A stretch of DNA of 64,000 bases, from contig NZ_JAGGJA010000005.1 in the NCBI RefSeq assembly GCF_026229185.1, positions 62,001 to 126,000 on the forward strand. Reading direction: 5' to 3'. The notes under the pieces were generated by a model that worked only from the letters and a program-made list of their open reading frames with translations, was not told the origin of the DNA and did not search any database. This DNA is from Fodinibius salsisoli (lineage in GTDB: Bacteria > Bacteroidota > Rhodothermia > Balneolales > Balneolaceae). Numbering within the stretch: position 1 is the first letter of the stretch; every line of letters starts with the position of its first letter. Both the position numbers and the translations under genes were made by a program. This document shows, piece by piece, positions 9,138 to 17,492 of this stretch.

Positions 9138-9695
9138 TTAACCGGGTTGTTTTTCAGCCTCATATACCGTCATAGGAGGGATATTACGCCATTCCCAATC
9201 GGTTTGAACATTCCCAAAAGCCTTGTGCAACGCGTCTTCCAGATGACCAGATGTTTGATAGGCTAAAAACTTTCCACCTTCTTTGAGTAGGTTTATACTT
9301 TGATCTAAAACCGATGCTTTAGTTTCTTCATCCAAAAATGAAAATGGAATACCCGATATAATATAATCGGTATTGCCTATAAGCTGATCAGGCAACAAGT
9401 CGGTCACATATTCTACACTTTGATCATAAAATGAAAGCCGTGGATCGTTTATCTCCGTTAACTTTTTAAAGAGTAGTTCATTGGTTTCAAAAAGATGAAG
9501 CTGAGAATTGGGCGTCATCTTAGGAAGCAGAAAACGCGCATATACACCAGAACCAGCTCCATACTCTACAATCGTCAGGTCCTCATTAAAATTGATAGGG
9601 CTACAGACCCGACGCATACAAAATTTAGAAGTTGGCGTAACCGAAGCTACATCCTTGTCCTTGAAAAAGCTTTTTAAATAGGTAAGGGTACTCAT
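9138..9695 (-). CDS. SAM-dependent methyltransferase, phospholipid N-methyltransferase-like
   Basis: The product is 185 residues in a class I methyltransferase fold. SAM motif I is VEYGAGSGVYARFL (~residues 42-55), and motif II acidic residue is LHLFETNE. A motif IV-like IISGIPFSFL follows, and the C-terminus has NIPPMTVYEAEK. The GxPFSxL motif and the PP..VY ending resemble the PmtA/rRNA adenine dimethylase-like phospholipid methyltransferases, which convert phosphatidylethanolamine to methylated forms. KsgA-type RNA methyltransferase is less likely because the protein is short and lacks the C-terminal domain. The gene sits 69 bases downstream of uvrB on the same strand. Confidence 0.65.
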   Translation of the reverse strand: MSTLTYLKSFFKDKDVASVTPTSKFCMRRVCSPINFNEDLTIVEYGAGSGVYARFLLPKMTPNSQLHLFETNELLFKKLTEINDPRLSFYDQSVEYVTDLLPDQLIGNTDYIISGIPFSFLDEETKASVLDQSINLLKEGGKFLAYQTSGHLEDALHKAFGNVQTDWEWRNIPPMTVYEAEKQPG

Positions 9696-9715
9696 CCTTT
9701 GTTATTGGTCATCAG

Positions 9716-9749
9716 TTATTGGTTAATGGATTACCCTAATAACCAATAA
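9716..9749. repeat. TTATTGGT-type intergenic palindrome
   Basis: A perfect 10-bp inverted repeat (TTATTGGTTA 9716-9725, TAACCAATAA 9740-9749) with a 14-base loop lies between uvrB and the methyltransferase gene. An extra direct copy of TTATTGGT starts at 9702. No T-run follows on either side, so it is not a standard terminator; it could instead form an mRNA hairpin between the genes. Confidence 0.6.
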
Positions 9750-9764
9750 TACATTAACTGTTAA

Positions 9765-11813
9765 CTAAAGCTCGTCTTCGAGTTGTTCTATCTGGTCACG
9801 AATACGGGCCGCCTCTTCGAATTCCATATTTTTAGCGGCCGTCTTCATAGTGTCGTACAGGTACTCTAAAAAATTCTCCTTATCATCGAAAGTAACTTCT
9901 TTCATGGCTGGATTCGCCTGATACTTGATGCCTTCCTCGGCTACTTTTATCGTTTCCAGAGCTTCTTGCTCTTCGCCGTCTTCATCTTCAAGATCAAAGC
10001 TCCGTGAAGAGATCAGCGCCGGATCAACTAATGGTTTCAATTCTTTTTCGATCGTCTTCGGCGTAATGCCGTGCTCTTCGTTATATTCTTTCTGGATTTT
10101 GCGCCGTCGTTCGGTCTCATCAATAACGGTACGCATACTATCGGTAATTTTATCGGCGTACATAATGGCTTTGCCGTCAACGTTACGGGCCGCACGGCCG
10201 ACAATCTGGAACAGCGAGGTCTCTGAGCGGAGGAAGCCTTCTTTGTCAGCATCCAGTATAGCAACTAAGCTGAGTTCGGGAATGTCGATACCCTCCCGCA
10301 ACAAGTTGATACCAACGAGGACATCAAAATCGCCTCGACGAAACTTGAAAAGTACCTCCACACGTTCCATAGCACTCAGTTCACTATGCATGTAAGCAGC
10401 TGAGATGCCCACTTTTTTAAGATACTCACTCAGTTCTTCACTGAGTCTTTTCGTTAGCGTAATACAAAGTACACGGTCACCCTTTTCAACTCTTTTGCGG
10501 ATTTCATCCAGCAAATCATCAATCTGGTTTTCTACAGGACGTACTTCTATTTCAGGTTCCATCAGTCCGGTAGGACGTACAATTTGCTCCACAAAAACGC
10601 CACCACTTTTTTCCAGCTCATAATCACTTGGCGTAGCACTTACAAAGATAGCCTGATTGGTAACGCTCTCCCACTCGTCAAAGGTGAGTGGGCGGTTATC
10701 CATTGCGGAGGGAAGGCGAAAACCGTGTTCAACAAGCTCTGTCTTGCGGGACCGGTCGCCTCCGTACATGGCCGAAATCTGTGGCACCGTCTGGTGACTT
10801 TCGTCTACAACGAGCATGAAATCATCAGGGAAATAGTCAAACAAGCAGTAAGGACGTTCGCCCGGCTTTCGATTACTGAGGTACCGGGAATAGTTTTCAA
10901 TGCCCGAGCAGTAACCGATCTCCTGCATCATCTCAATATCAAATAAGGTTCGTTGCTCCAGTCGTTTTGCTTCAAGGTGTCTGCCTTCGTCTGTGAGCGT
11001 ACCAATACGCCAGTTGAGCTCATCCCGAATTTGATCAATGGCCTGCTCTAACCGGCTTTGCGTAGTCACATAGTGAGAAGCAGGATAGATATGAAATTCC
11101 TCTACCTGTTCCAGAACATTACCAGAATCGGTATCTACAATTTCCATCTTCTCAATTTCATCGCCCCAGAAAGAGATCCGGAGTCCATCTTCGGCATAAG
11201 CAGGATACAGATCCACCACATCGCCACGTACCCGGAATGTTCCGCGGGTAAATTCACGATCATTGCGGGTGTAGTGTAGGTCCACCAGATCGTACAGCAG
11301 TTTATTACGCGGGATCTCCATGCCGGTCTTAAGCTTGATGATCAGCTTTGCATACTCAGAAGGCGATCCGATACCGTAAATACAGCTGACCGATGATACG
11401 ATAATGACATCACGCCGCCCGGAAAGTAGTGAGCTGGTGGCCCGGAGCCGCAGTCGCTGAATTTCATCGTTGATGGACAAATCTTTTTCAATATATTTAT
11501 CCTGCGAAGAGAGGTAGGCTTCCGGCTGATAGTAATCGTAATAGGAGATAAAAAACTCCACCCGGTTATTGGGAAAGAAGTCACTGAGCTCGCGATAGAG
11601 CTGTGCGGCCAGCGTCTTGTTATGACTCATAACCAATGTCGGCCGCTCTACCTGGTCAATGACATCCGCAACGGTTCGCGTCTTTCCGGAACCGGTAATT
11701 CCCAGCAGTGTTTGGTACTGATCACCATTCTGGAGGCCCTCTACCAACTCCTTAATAGCTTTGGGTTGATCCCCCGCAGGTGGCCAGGGCGACTGTAGAT
11801 CAAAATGAGACAT
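9765..11813 (-). CDS. uvrB: Excinuclease ABC subunit B
   Basis: The product is 682 residues, the usual UvrB length. It is the damage-verifying helicase-like subunit of nucleotide excision repair, working with UvrA and UvrC. Walker A is GITGSGKT (38-45). The beta-hairpin region contains YYDYYQPEAY, Walker B is VVDESH, and helicase motif VI contains QIVGRAARN. The C-terminal UVR coiled coil (EFEEAARIRDQIEQLE) binds UvrC. It is followed on the same strand by the methyltransferase gene. The start ATG at 11813 agrees with the family N-terminus (F.L..PW.PAGDQP.AI). Confidence 0.97.
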   Translation of the reverse strand: MSHFDLQSPWPPAGDQPKAIKELVEGLQNGDQYQTLLGITGSGKTRTVADVIDQVERPTLVMSHNKTLAAQLYRELSDFFPNNRVEFFISYYDYYQPEAYLSSQDKYIEKDLSINDEIQRLRLRATSSLLSGRRDVIIVSSVSCIYGIGSPSEYAKLIIKLKTGMEIPRNKLLYDLVDLHYTRNDREFTRGTFRVRGDVVDLYPAYAEDGLRISFWGDEIEKMEIVDTDSGNVLEQVEEFHIYPASHYVTTQSRLEQAIDQIRDELNWRIGTLTDEGRHLEAKRLEQRTLFDIEMMQEIGYCSGIENYSRYLSNRKPGERPYCLFDYFPDDFMLVVDESHQTVPQISAMYGGDRSRKTELVEHGFRLPSAMDNRPLTFDEWESVTNQAIFVSATPSDYELEKSGGVFVEQIVRPTGLMEPEIEVRPVENQIDDLLDEIRKRVEKGDRVLCITLTKRLSEELSEYLKKVGISAAYMHSELSAMERVEVLFKFRRGDFDVLVGINLLREGIDIPELSLVAILDADKEGFLRSETSLFQIVGRAARNVDGKAIMYADKITDSMRTVIDETERRRKIQKEYNEEHGITPKTIEKELKPLVDPALISSRSFDLEDEDGEEQEALETIKVAEEGIKYQANPAMKEVTFDDKENFLEYLYDTMKTAAKNMEFEEAARIRDQIEQLEDEL

Positions 11814-11971
11814 GAAATTAGAAAAATATTAAATTCAGTTTATTTGGTGGTTTATCTATAACGAAAAACAACCACAATCATTCACTTAAAATCACATTTT
11901 TTTAGGGCAATTGACAGTAAAGCTTTAAGTTTAGGCTCTGATTTTAAAGAAAATGATTTACTACAATAAGC

Positions 11972-13105
11972 ATGGCTCAAAGCGAAACAAAATTAGGTCC
12001 ACAACGCGAGCGTATTGATGAAATTGATCGCCAGCTGTTGGACTTACTCTCCGAACGTAACGAAATTGTCCACGAGGTTATTGAGAAGAAAATACAGAAT
12101 CAACTGCCTATTTTTGCTCCTAAGCGAGAGGATGAGAAGACCGAAAAATTTCGCCAAATGGCAGCACAGCGAGATTTGGACCCCGATTGGGCCGAAGACT
12201 TTCTTCGGATGATCATGGCTTCTTCCCGGGCCAGCCAGTCCTCTAATGAATTTCCCCGCGCAACCGAAGAGCCCAAGCATATACTGCTGGTGGGGGCCCG
12301 TGGCGGTATGGGAAGCTTGTATGCACGCGTTATGGAGCAGACCGGCCACAAAGTGTATAAAATTGACAAACATAACTGGCATGAGCTGGAAGAAATAGCT
12401 CCCAAGCTTGATTTGGCTATCGTTACTGTGCCTATAAATGCTACCATTGATGTAGTAAACCGACTGGCCCCTAAACTCAAAAAGGAGACAATACTGGCAG
12501 ACTTTACCAGTAATAAAACCGATCCTATTAAGGCCATGAAGGCCGCGCATGAGGGACCGATACTTGGTCTTCACCCCATGCACGGTCCGGATGTACATAA
12601 CCTCTCGAAACAGTTGATGGTTGCCTGTGCCGAACGCGATGCTGAAGCCTCGCAGTGGGTGCTGGAACAGTCAAAACTTTGGGGCATGCGCGTTATTGAA
12701 GCGGATCCGGAAAAGCATGACCATGTGATGCATATGGTGCAGGGCTTACGTCACTTTGTGGCACTTCTGCACGGATCGTTTATGAAAACATACGATTTGA
12801 AACCCCATGATATTTTGGATTACTCAAGTCCCATCTACCGTGGTGAACTGATGATGACAGGACGTATTTTTGCCCAAAGCGCCGAACTTTATGCTGATAT
12901 CGTTTTCTCGAATGAAGAACGGCGCGAATTGCTCCTCAACTTTATTGAGCATAACGATCGGTTGGCCGAAATGGTCAAACAGGACAATAAAAAAGGTTTT
13001 GTTAAAGAGTTCGAAGCAGTTACGGACTTTTTTGGTAGTTTTGCCAATCAGGCATTGGAGGAAAGTGGCTACCTGATTGATCGATTGACGGATCGTTTCG
13101 CTTAA
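11972..13105 (+). CDS. tyrA: Bifunctional chorismate mutase / prephenate dehydrogenase (T-protein)
   Basis: The product is 377 residues. Residues ~1-95 are an AroQ-type chorismate mutase (RERIDEIDRQLLDLLSERN, with KREDEK further on). Residues ~105-377 are an NAD(P)-dependent prephenate dehydrogenase: Rossmann start HILLVGARGGMGSLYARVM, then LGLHPMHGPDV and MVQGLRHFVALLHGSFM. It converts chorismate through prephenate to 4-hydroxyphenylpyruvate for tyrosine synthesis. Size and domain order match enterobacterial TyrA (about 373 residues). The gene appears to stand alone, divergent from uvrB, with a 158-base upstream region that contains TTGACA (11911-11916) but no convincing -10. Confidence 0.92.
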   Translation: MAQSETKLGPQRERIDEIDRQLLDLLSERNEIVHEVIEKKIQNQLPIFAPKREDEKTEKFRQMAAQRDLDPDWAEDFLRMIMASSRASQSSNEFPRATEEPKHILLVGARGGMGSLYARVMEQTGHKVYKIDKHNWHELEEIAPKLDLAIVTVPINATIDVVNRLAPKLKKETILADFTSNKTDPIKAMKAAHEGPILGLHPMHGPDVHNLSKQLMVACAERDAEASQWVLEQSKLWGMRVIEADPEKHDHVMHMVQGLRHFVALLHGSFMKTYDLKPHDILDYSSPIYRGELMMTGRIFAQSAELYADIVFSNEERRELLLNFIEHNDRLAEMVKQDNKKGFVKEFEAVTDFFGSFANQALEESGYLIDRLTDRFA

Positions 13106-13149
13106 TCAATATTTGCCCCAATATTTAACGTAAACCTTAAGTTTTAGCT

Positions 13150-14208
13150 ATGAAATTTTCCAGACTCCTTACCGTGGTTTTAGTCGTTGTATTTTTTGCA
13201 GGATGTCAACAATCCCAAGATCAAGGCCAACAGAATGATGCTGGATCTTCAGTATTGGATACACCTAAAAAGGACTGGGCGTTAGTAATCCATGGTGGAG
13301 CTGGTGTAATTTCAAAAGATATGCCGGATTCTATTAAAGAAGCATATCACCAGGATCTGGATGAAGCATTGACGATAGGAGAGGACATTTTACAGGAAGG
13401 TGGTTCTGCGGTAGATGCGGTAGAAGAAGTGATCAACTATTTAGAAGATAACCCTAAATTTAACGCGGGTAAAGGAGCCGTTTTTACCCACGAAGGGGGC
13501 CACGAGCTTGATGCCGCTATTATGATTGGCAATACGCGCAAAGCTGGAACAATCACAGGTGTAAAGACCGTCAAAAATCCAATTTCATTAGCACGGCTGG
13601 TCATGGGAACCTCCAAACACATTATGTTTGCTGGTGAGGGGGCTGAAAAGTATGCCGATAAAATGGATGTTGAGCGAGTTAATCAGGACTATTTTTATAC
13701 CGAAAGAAGATATAAATCATGGCGCCGGGCCATCAAGCGAGGACAGGAGCAGTCTTCTGTTTTAGAAGCGGAAGAGGAGCGAGCGTTGTTTTATGATAAA
13801 GATAAGTTTGGTACGGTGGGTTGCGTAGCACTGGATACCGAAGGCCAGTTGGTGGCTGGAACTTCTACGGGAGGCATGACCAACAAGATGTATGGGCGTG
13901 TAGGCGATGTGCCTATTATTGGATCCGGCACCTATGCCAGCGATGTCGTCGCCGTTTCTATGACGGGGTGGGGGGAACGGATTATGGAAGCTGTTTCGGG
14001 ACATACCGTCAGCGCTTATATGAAACACAAACCAGGCAGCTTAAAAGAAGCCGGAAACTATTTGCTCCGCGAAGTACTTCAGCCGGGTGACGCCGGTATG
14101 ATTGCTGTTGATAAAGATGGCAATATGCTGATGGATATGAATACACAGGGCATGTTCCGGGGAAAGTCAGATTCTGAAGGCAACCGAGAAGTTGCTATCT
14201 GGAAATGA
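13150..14208 (+). CDS. Lipoprotein isoaspartyl peptidase / type III L-asparaginase (Ntn hydrolase)
   Basis: The product is 352 residues. A lipoprotein signal (VFFAGC, Cys19) is followed by a Gln/Asp-rich linker. The enzyme starts near WALVIHGGAGV and has the conserved GKGAVFTHEGGHELDAAIM. The autocleavage/nucleophile site is FGTVGCVALD with Thr222 as the predicted new N-terminus, and the substrate pocket is STGGMTNKMYGRVGD. The family hydrolyses beta-aspartyl dipeptides or asparagine after self-cleavage into two chains. Lipidation implies an envelope location and scavenging of exported peptides or repair products. The gene is 44 bases after tyrA on the same strand. Confidence 0.88.
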   Translation: MKFSRLLTVVLVVVFFAGCQQSQDQGQQNDAGSSVLDTPKKDWALVIHGGAGVISKDMPDSIKEAYHQDLDEALTIGEDILQEGGSAVDAVEEVINYLEDNPKFNAGKGAVFTHEGGHELDAAIMIGNTRKAGTITGVKTVKNPISLARLVMGTSKHIMFAGEGAEKYADKMDVERVNQDYFYTERRYKSWRRAIKRGQEQSSVLEAEEERALFYDKDKFGTVGCVALDTEGQLVAGTSTGGMTNKMYGRVGDVPIIGSGTYASDVVAVSMTGWGERIMEAVSGHTVSAYMKHKPGSLKEAGNYLLREVLQPGDAGMIAVDKDGNMLMDMNTQGMFRGKSDSEGNREVAIWK

Positions 14209-14331
14209 GATAAAAGGAGGGGGCTTTGAAACTGGGCTATCATATTGACAGTAGGTAAAGTTTCTTGATCCTCTTTTATTATTCTTTACGTATATAAGGA
14301 AAATAACTCTAAATCAATGTTATTATCTATT

Positions 14332-14805
14332 ATGCGTATTCACTATTTATTTCTTTTGGCTATTATCCTATTCTCATTTCCTGCCTGTAGTGATTCTGGT
14401 ACTGGGTCAGAGACAGGAAGTACTAACAAAGCACTGGGAATTCGACTTATTAATACCGGTTCTGAAGATTTGGAAGTAGAGTCAAGGGGAGATGTTTACA
14501 CTGTTTTTTGTTATAAAAGCGAAGGTTGTGAAACCTTTGAGGGTGGCGGTTTATCTGCACATACAATTTTTCCTGATAATCCAGAGGCTATTATAAATTA
14601 TTCTTCTACCGATGATAGCAAAACTGCCAATGGCGTAAAAGTTGCTTTTAAAGTTATTTCTGGTGAAGGGAAAGCGGAGATAGTTCAGGGAAGAGCATAT
14701 GTAGAAGACGGCTGGCCTGAGTTTGAAGCATCTAAGGTAGTCCATACATCAAACGCTTTTTCAACCGGTGAAACGGTAAGGTTTGAGTATGGAAATACAG
14801 ATTAA
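14332..14805 (+). CDS. Small lipoprotein of unknown function
   Basis: From ATG 14332 the product is 157 residues, with a lipoprotein signal (LFSFPAC, Cys19) followed by a Ser/Gly/Thr linker. An in-frame ATG 15 bases upstream would add MLLSI ahead of the signal and is less likely. The mature part is predicted mostly beta strand and has a Cys pair (FCYKSEGC) that may form a disulfide. I do not recognise the family. It stands alone and ends at a shared hairpin terminator facing the next gene. Confidence 0.65.
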   Translation: MRIHYLFLLAIILFSFPACSDSGTGSETGSTNKALGIRLINTGSEDLEVESRGDVYTVFCYKSEGCETFEGGGLSAHTIFPDNPEAIINYSSTDDSKTANGVKVAFKVISGEGKAEIVQGRAYVEDGWPEFEASKVVHTSNAFSTGETVRFEYGNTD

Positions 14806-14820
14806 CAACTATTCCATAAG

Positions 14821-14879
14821 GTTCTGGTCTATCATGGCACAAGAGCAAGTTGTAGCTATGATAGATTTAGAACTTTTTA
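14821..14879. terminator. Bidirectional hairpin terminator
   Basis: Two arms pair as TCTATCAT (14828-14835) with ATGATAGA (14858-14865), extended by GTTCT (14821-14825) with AGAAC (14869-14873) across a small internal loop. Five T residues follow on the plus strand. The hairpin lies between convergent genes ending at 14805 and 14887. Confidence 0.7.
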
Positions 14880-14886
14880 ACTTACC

Positions 14887-15660
14887 TTATTCAAACCCCA
14901 TATTAAATTCTTCGCGCAATTCTTGAATATAAATGCCAATATTATTTCGAAGCTCAAAAAGCTGCTGATGAAAAGAGAAATATTGCTTGGTTGTAAGAAA
15001 TGGAGCTTCTTTGAGATGTTTTTGCAGGATCGTTAGTCCATCATTGGCATAGTAAAGAGCTTTTTTGGTATAGGCAATATTTCCGCCTAAAAATTCAAGG
15101 TCAAATCCAAAGGAATAGCCACCGGCAATTTTAGCTCCAATTTTTAGTATACGGCCGACGAAATTATTGCAGTCTTCATTGATATGCTCGGGATTGAGCG
15201 TCTCTGCCCATTGTAAAATAAGGGCTGACAGGCTACGGGCATCATCATAAATATCCAGCATTTCGATGGAGCCATTTTCGGTACGGGCAAATTCATCACT
15301 TAATGCTTTCCATTCTTCACCAGCATCGAAATCCTCTTCTTCAAGATCTGACTCTTCGGTGTTCCATTCCTCGGGGAAGGATTCATCTATATCGTCATCT
15401 TCTTCCCATTCTGTATAATAATCGTCTTCTTCATCAAAGTAGGGATCATTAAATTCCAGCTCTTCCCTGATGAAAGCATCAACGGCATCCAGTTCGTCTT
15501 GGCTTTCCCGGAGTAACGTTAGCCATCGGGGCGTGCTATTCAGGGGGTCGGGAGCAATAAACTTGCGCAGGTGAGTGGTCTGCTTTTCTATCTCGTTTAG
15601 ATGAGCCTCCCACTGGTGCTCATCCCATACGTCGTCGTTAAAATCGTTAAACATAGCCAT
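14887..15660 (-). CDS. Very acidic protein of unknown function
   Basis: The product is 257 residues, and I do not recognise the family. Residues ~1-60 are helical and mixed. Residues ~75-115 are dominated by Asp/Glu (for example EEDDYYTEWEEDDDIDE). The C-terminal ~140 residues look like a helical bundle (LSALILQWAETLNP, YANDGLTILQKHLKEAP, FHQQLFELRNNIGIYIQEL). There is no signal peptide, so it is probably cytoplasmic. It lies 130 bases downstream of punA on the same strand. The acidic middle may be a flexible linker or a nucleic-acid mimic; neither can be shown. Confidence 0.6.
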   Translation of the reverse strand: MAMFNDFNDDVWDEHQWEAHLNEIEKQTTHLRKFIAPDPLNSTPRWLTLLRESQDELDAVDAFIREELEFNDPYFDEEDDYYTEWEEDDDIDESFPEEWNTEESDLEEEDFDAGEEWKALSDEFARTENGSIEMLDIYDDARSLSALILQWAETLNPEHINEDCNNFVGRILKIGAKIAGGYSFGFDLEFLGGNIAYTKKALYYANDGLTILQKHLKEAPFLTTKQYFSFHQQLFELRNNIGIYIQELREEFNMGFE

Positions 15661-15790
15661 GGCATCCGGTTGACAAAAGGTTGAGTCAATTGACGATAAC
15701 TTCTTATAAGAAACGTAATTTGATTGTTAATTGGTATAGGAAATTTTAAAAATAGCGGTTCATGATGAAGAGAAATCCAGCTGCTCAATC

Positions 15791-16627
15791 CTAAAGCTGT
15801 TCCAAGACGCCCATAATAACTTTTGACATTTTGGGCTCTGCCATACCCGCTGCTTTTAAAACTTTTTCAATATCGATGGGTTCCAAAGCATCCGGGAAGC
15901 ATTCGTCGGTGATGACCGAAATTCCCAAGACGTCCATTCCCATGTGAACGGCTGAAATAACTTCAGGAACGGTGCTCATACCTACTACGTCGGCGCCAAT
16001 CATACGTAAAAAGCGATATTCAGCTTTGGTTTCCATAGTTGGACCGCTGAGGGCGAGATATACGCCTTTGTGCATTTTAATTTCGTTTTTGAGGGCAACC
16101 TCTTCAGCCAAATTCTGCAGGCTTTCGGTATAAGGTTCACTCATATCCGGAAAGCGTGGACCAAGCTCTTCATCATTGGGTCCAATCAGGGGATTATCAC
16201 CCAGCATATTGATATGGTCCTTAATCAGCATAATATCGCCTCGCTGATAGTTGGTATTCATCCCTCCACAAGCATTGCTGACGATCAACATTTCAGCACT
16301 AAGTGCTTTAATAACCCGTACCGGGAAAGCGATTTGTTGCATAGAGTAGCCCTCGTAGTAGTGAAAGCGTCCCTGCATGGCCACTACGTTTTTACCGCTG
16401 AGTTTACCAAACAATAACTGTCCAGCATGGCTTTCAACAGTAGAAACAGGAAAATGAGGAATATCAGCATATGAAATTGCATCCTTAACCTCTATTTTAT
16501 CGGCTAAATGACCGAGACCAGTGCCTAAAATAATTAAGTAGTCCGGGCGGTGATCCGTTTGTTCTTGAATATAGGAGAGTGCTTCGTGGCGTTTATTCCG
16601 AAATTCCTTAACCGTTTCGCGCTGCAT
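15791..16627 (-). CDS. punA: Purine nucleoside phosphorylase
   Basis: The product is 278 residues, the size of trimeric PNPs. It cleaves inosine/guanosine with phosphate to free base plus ribose-1-phosphate for purine salvage. Motifs seen: ILGTGLGHLAD (phosphate loop), STVESHAGQLLFG, MQGRFHYYEGYS, VSNACGGMN, the purine-binding LALSGPTMETKAEYRFLRMIGADVVGMS region (~residues 180-210), and EVISAVHMGM. Its 5' leader carries a ~60-base stretch (16650-16710) that is almost all purine on the plus strand, so pyrimidine-rich in the mRNA. Confidence 0.93.
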   Translation of the reverse strand: MQRETVKEFRNKRHEALSYIQEQTDHRPDYLIILGTGLGHLADKIEVKDAISYADIPHFPVSTVESHAGQLLFGKLSGKNVVAMQGRFHYYEGYSMQQIAFPVRVIKALSAEMLIVSNACGGMNTNYQRGDIMLIKDHINMLGDNPLIGPNDEELGPRFPDMSEPYTESLQNLAEEVALKNEIKMHKGVYLALSGPTMETKAEYRFLRMIGADVVGMSTVPEVISAVHMGMDVLGISVITDECFPDALEPIDIEKVLKAAGMAEPKMSKVIMGVLEQL

Positions 16628-16780
16628 AGGCGGAAAATTTATTAAATTAATGAGTAGAGAAAGAAGAAAATAGGAAAAGGAAGATAGAAAAGGTAGGGGA
16701 ATAAGAGATAAGGGTATAGGTTGGAAATCCGTGCCTCCGGATTACCAATTAGACCACTGTGTATTGAAGCCTTGAAAGGA

Positions 16781-16804
16781 ATAAGGGCCACCTTGATCCC
16801 TTAT
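16781..16804 (-). terminator. Possible terminator of the yggS-divIVA operon
   Basis: ATAAGGG (16781-16787) and CCCTTAT (16798-16804) form a perfect 7-bp hairpin 19 bases past the divIVA stop. In the minus-strand transcript it is followed by the pyrimidine-rich TTCCTTTC. The U-run is imperfect. Confidence 0.45.
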
Positions 16805-16822
16805 AGCCCTGTTGTCTATCTA

Positions 16823-17443
16823 TTAGTCCAGCTCATCGATGATATCATCAACATTTTCAGCACCGGGGGGGAGTGGTTGTGGATCGTCTTGGTTATTATT
16901 TTGTTTGTCAGCAGCTTTATGGCGTCGTTCGGCTCGCTCTTTTAAGCTGTCTGATATTTTAGCTTCATCATCAGGAAGGTTGAATAAAGAAGCCTCATCT
17001 TTTGAAAATTGCTCCAGAGATTCCTGGGCCATTTCCAGGTAAGATCGGATACCGCCAATAATTTCTTTGCGCCGGTCGAGCAGTCGAATAATGCTTTGCC
17101 GCACTTGTTGGCGCTGCTGGGTGGCTTCCCGGATAATGGATTCGGCCTCCATTTCGGCCTTTTCTATTTTTGTTTGAGCCTCGCGGCGCGCACCGGTCAA
17201 CTTCTGTTCGGCCGACTCTTTAGCGGTTTGCAGCGTTTCGTGCAGCGCCTCTTCCACACGTTCGTAATGTTTAAGCTTTTCTTCGAGCTCTTCAATTTTT
17301 TTCTGGAGCTCCCGGTTTTTGCCAACCATGTGTTCCCATTCGTTGGACATCAGGTTTAGAAAAGCTTCGACTTCGGCCTTGTCATAGCCGCGCAAGGATT
17401 TATCAAAGTTTTGTTGCTTAATCTCAAGTGCCGTTAATTTCAT
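16823..17443 (-). CDS. DivIVA-domain coiled-coil protein
   Basis: The product is 206 residues. The N-terminus is a clear DivIVA/GpsB lipid-binding domain (LTALEIKQQNFDKSLRGYD then KAEVEAFLNLM). A long coiled coil from ~residue 40 to 165 follows (ELQKKIEELEEKLKHYERVEEAL...), then a charged, Pro-containing tail. DivIVA proteins sense curved membrane and organise poles or division sites by oligomerising. It is the last gene of a minus-strand operon with yggS and three small membrane proteins, 49 bases after the nearest. In Gram-positive genomes yggS (ylmE) and divIVA also flank a division-gene block, so a role in envelope or cell-division organisation is reasonable. The exact function is not known. 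Confidence 0.85.
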   Translation of the reverse strand: MKLTALEIKQQNFDKSLRGYDKAEVEAFLNLMSNEWEHMVGKNRELQKKIEELEEKLKHYERVEEALHETLQTAKESAEQKLTGARREAQTKIEKAEMEAESIIREATQQRQQVRQSIIRLLDRRKEIIGGIRSYLEMAQESLEQFSKDEASLFNLPDDEAKISDSLKERAERRHKAADKQNNNQDDPQPLPPGAENVDDIIDELD

Positions 17444-17492
17444 ATCAAAAGTGCCCTAAAATCAGAAATGTTAACAAGTGGTCTTTTAGTCG

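Noticed and set aside
9925-10395. 156-codon open frame opposite uvrB on the plus strand
   Set aside because: It lies wholly inside uvrB, is rich in Ser/Arg as expected for an antisense shadow, and resembles no known protein.
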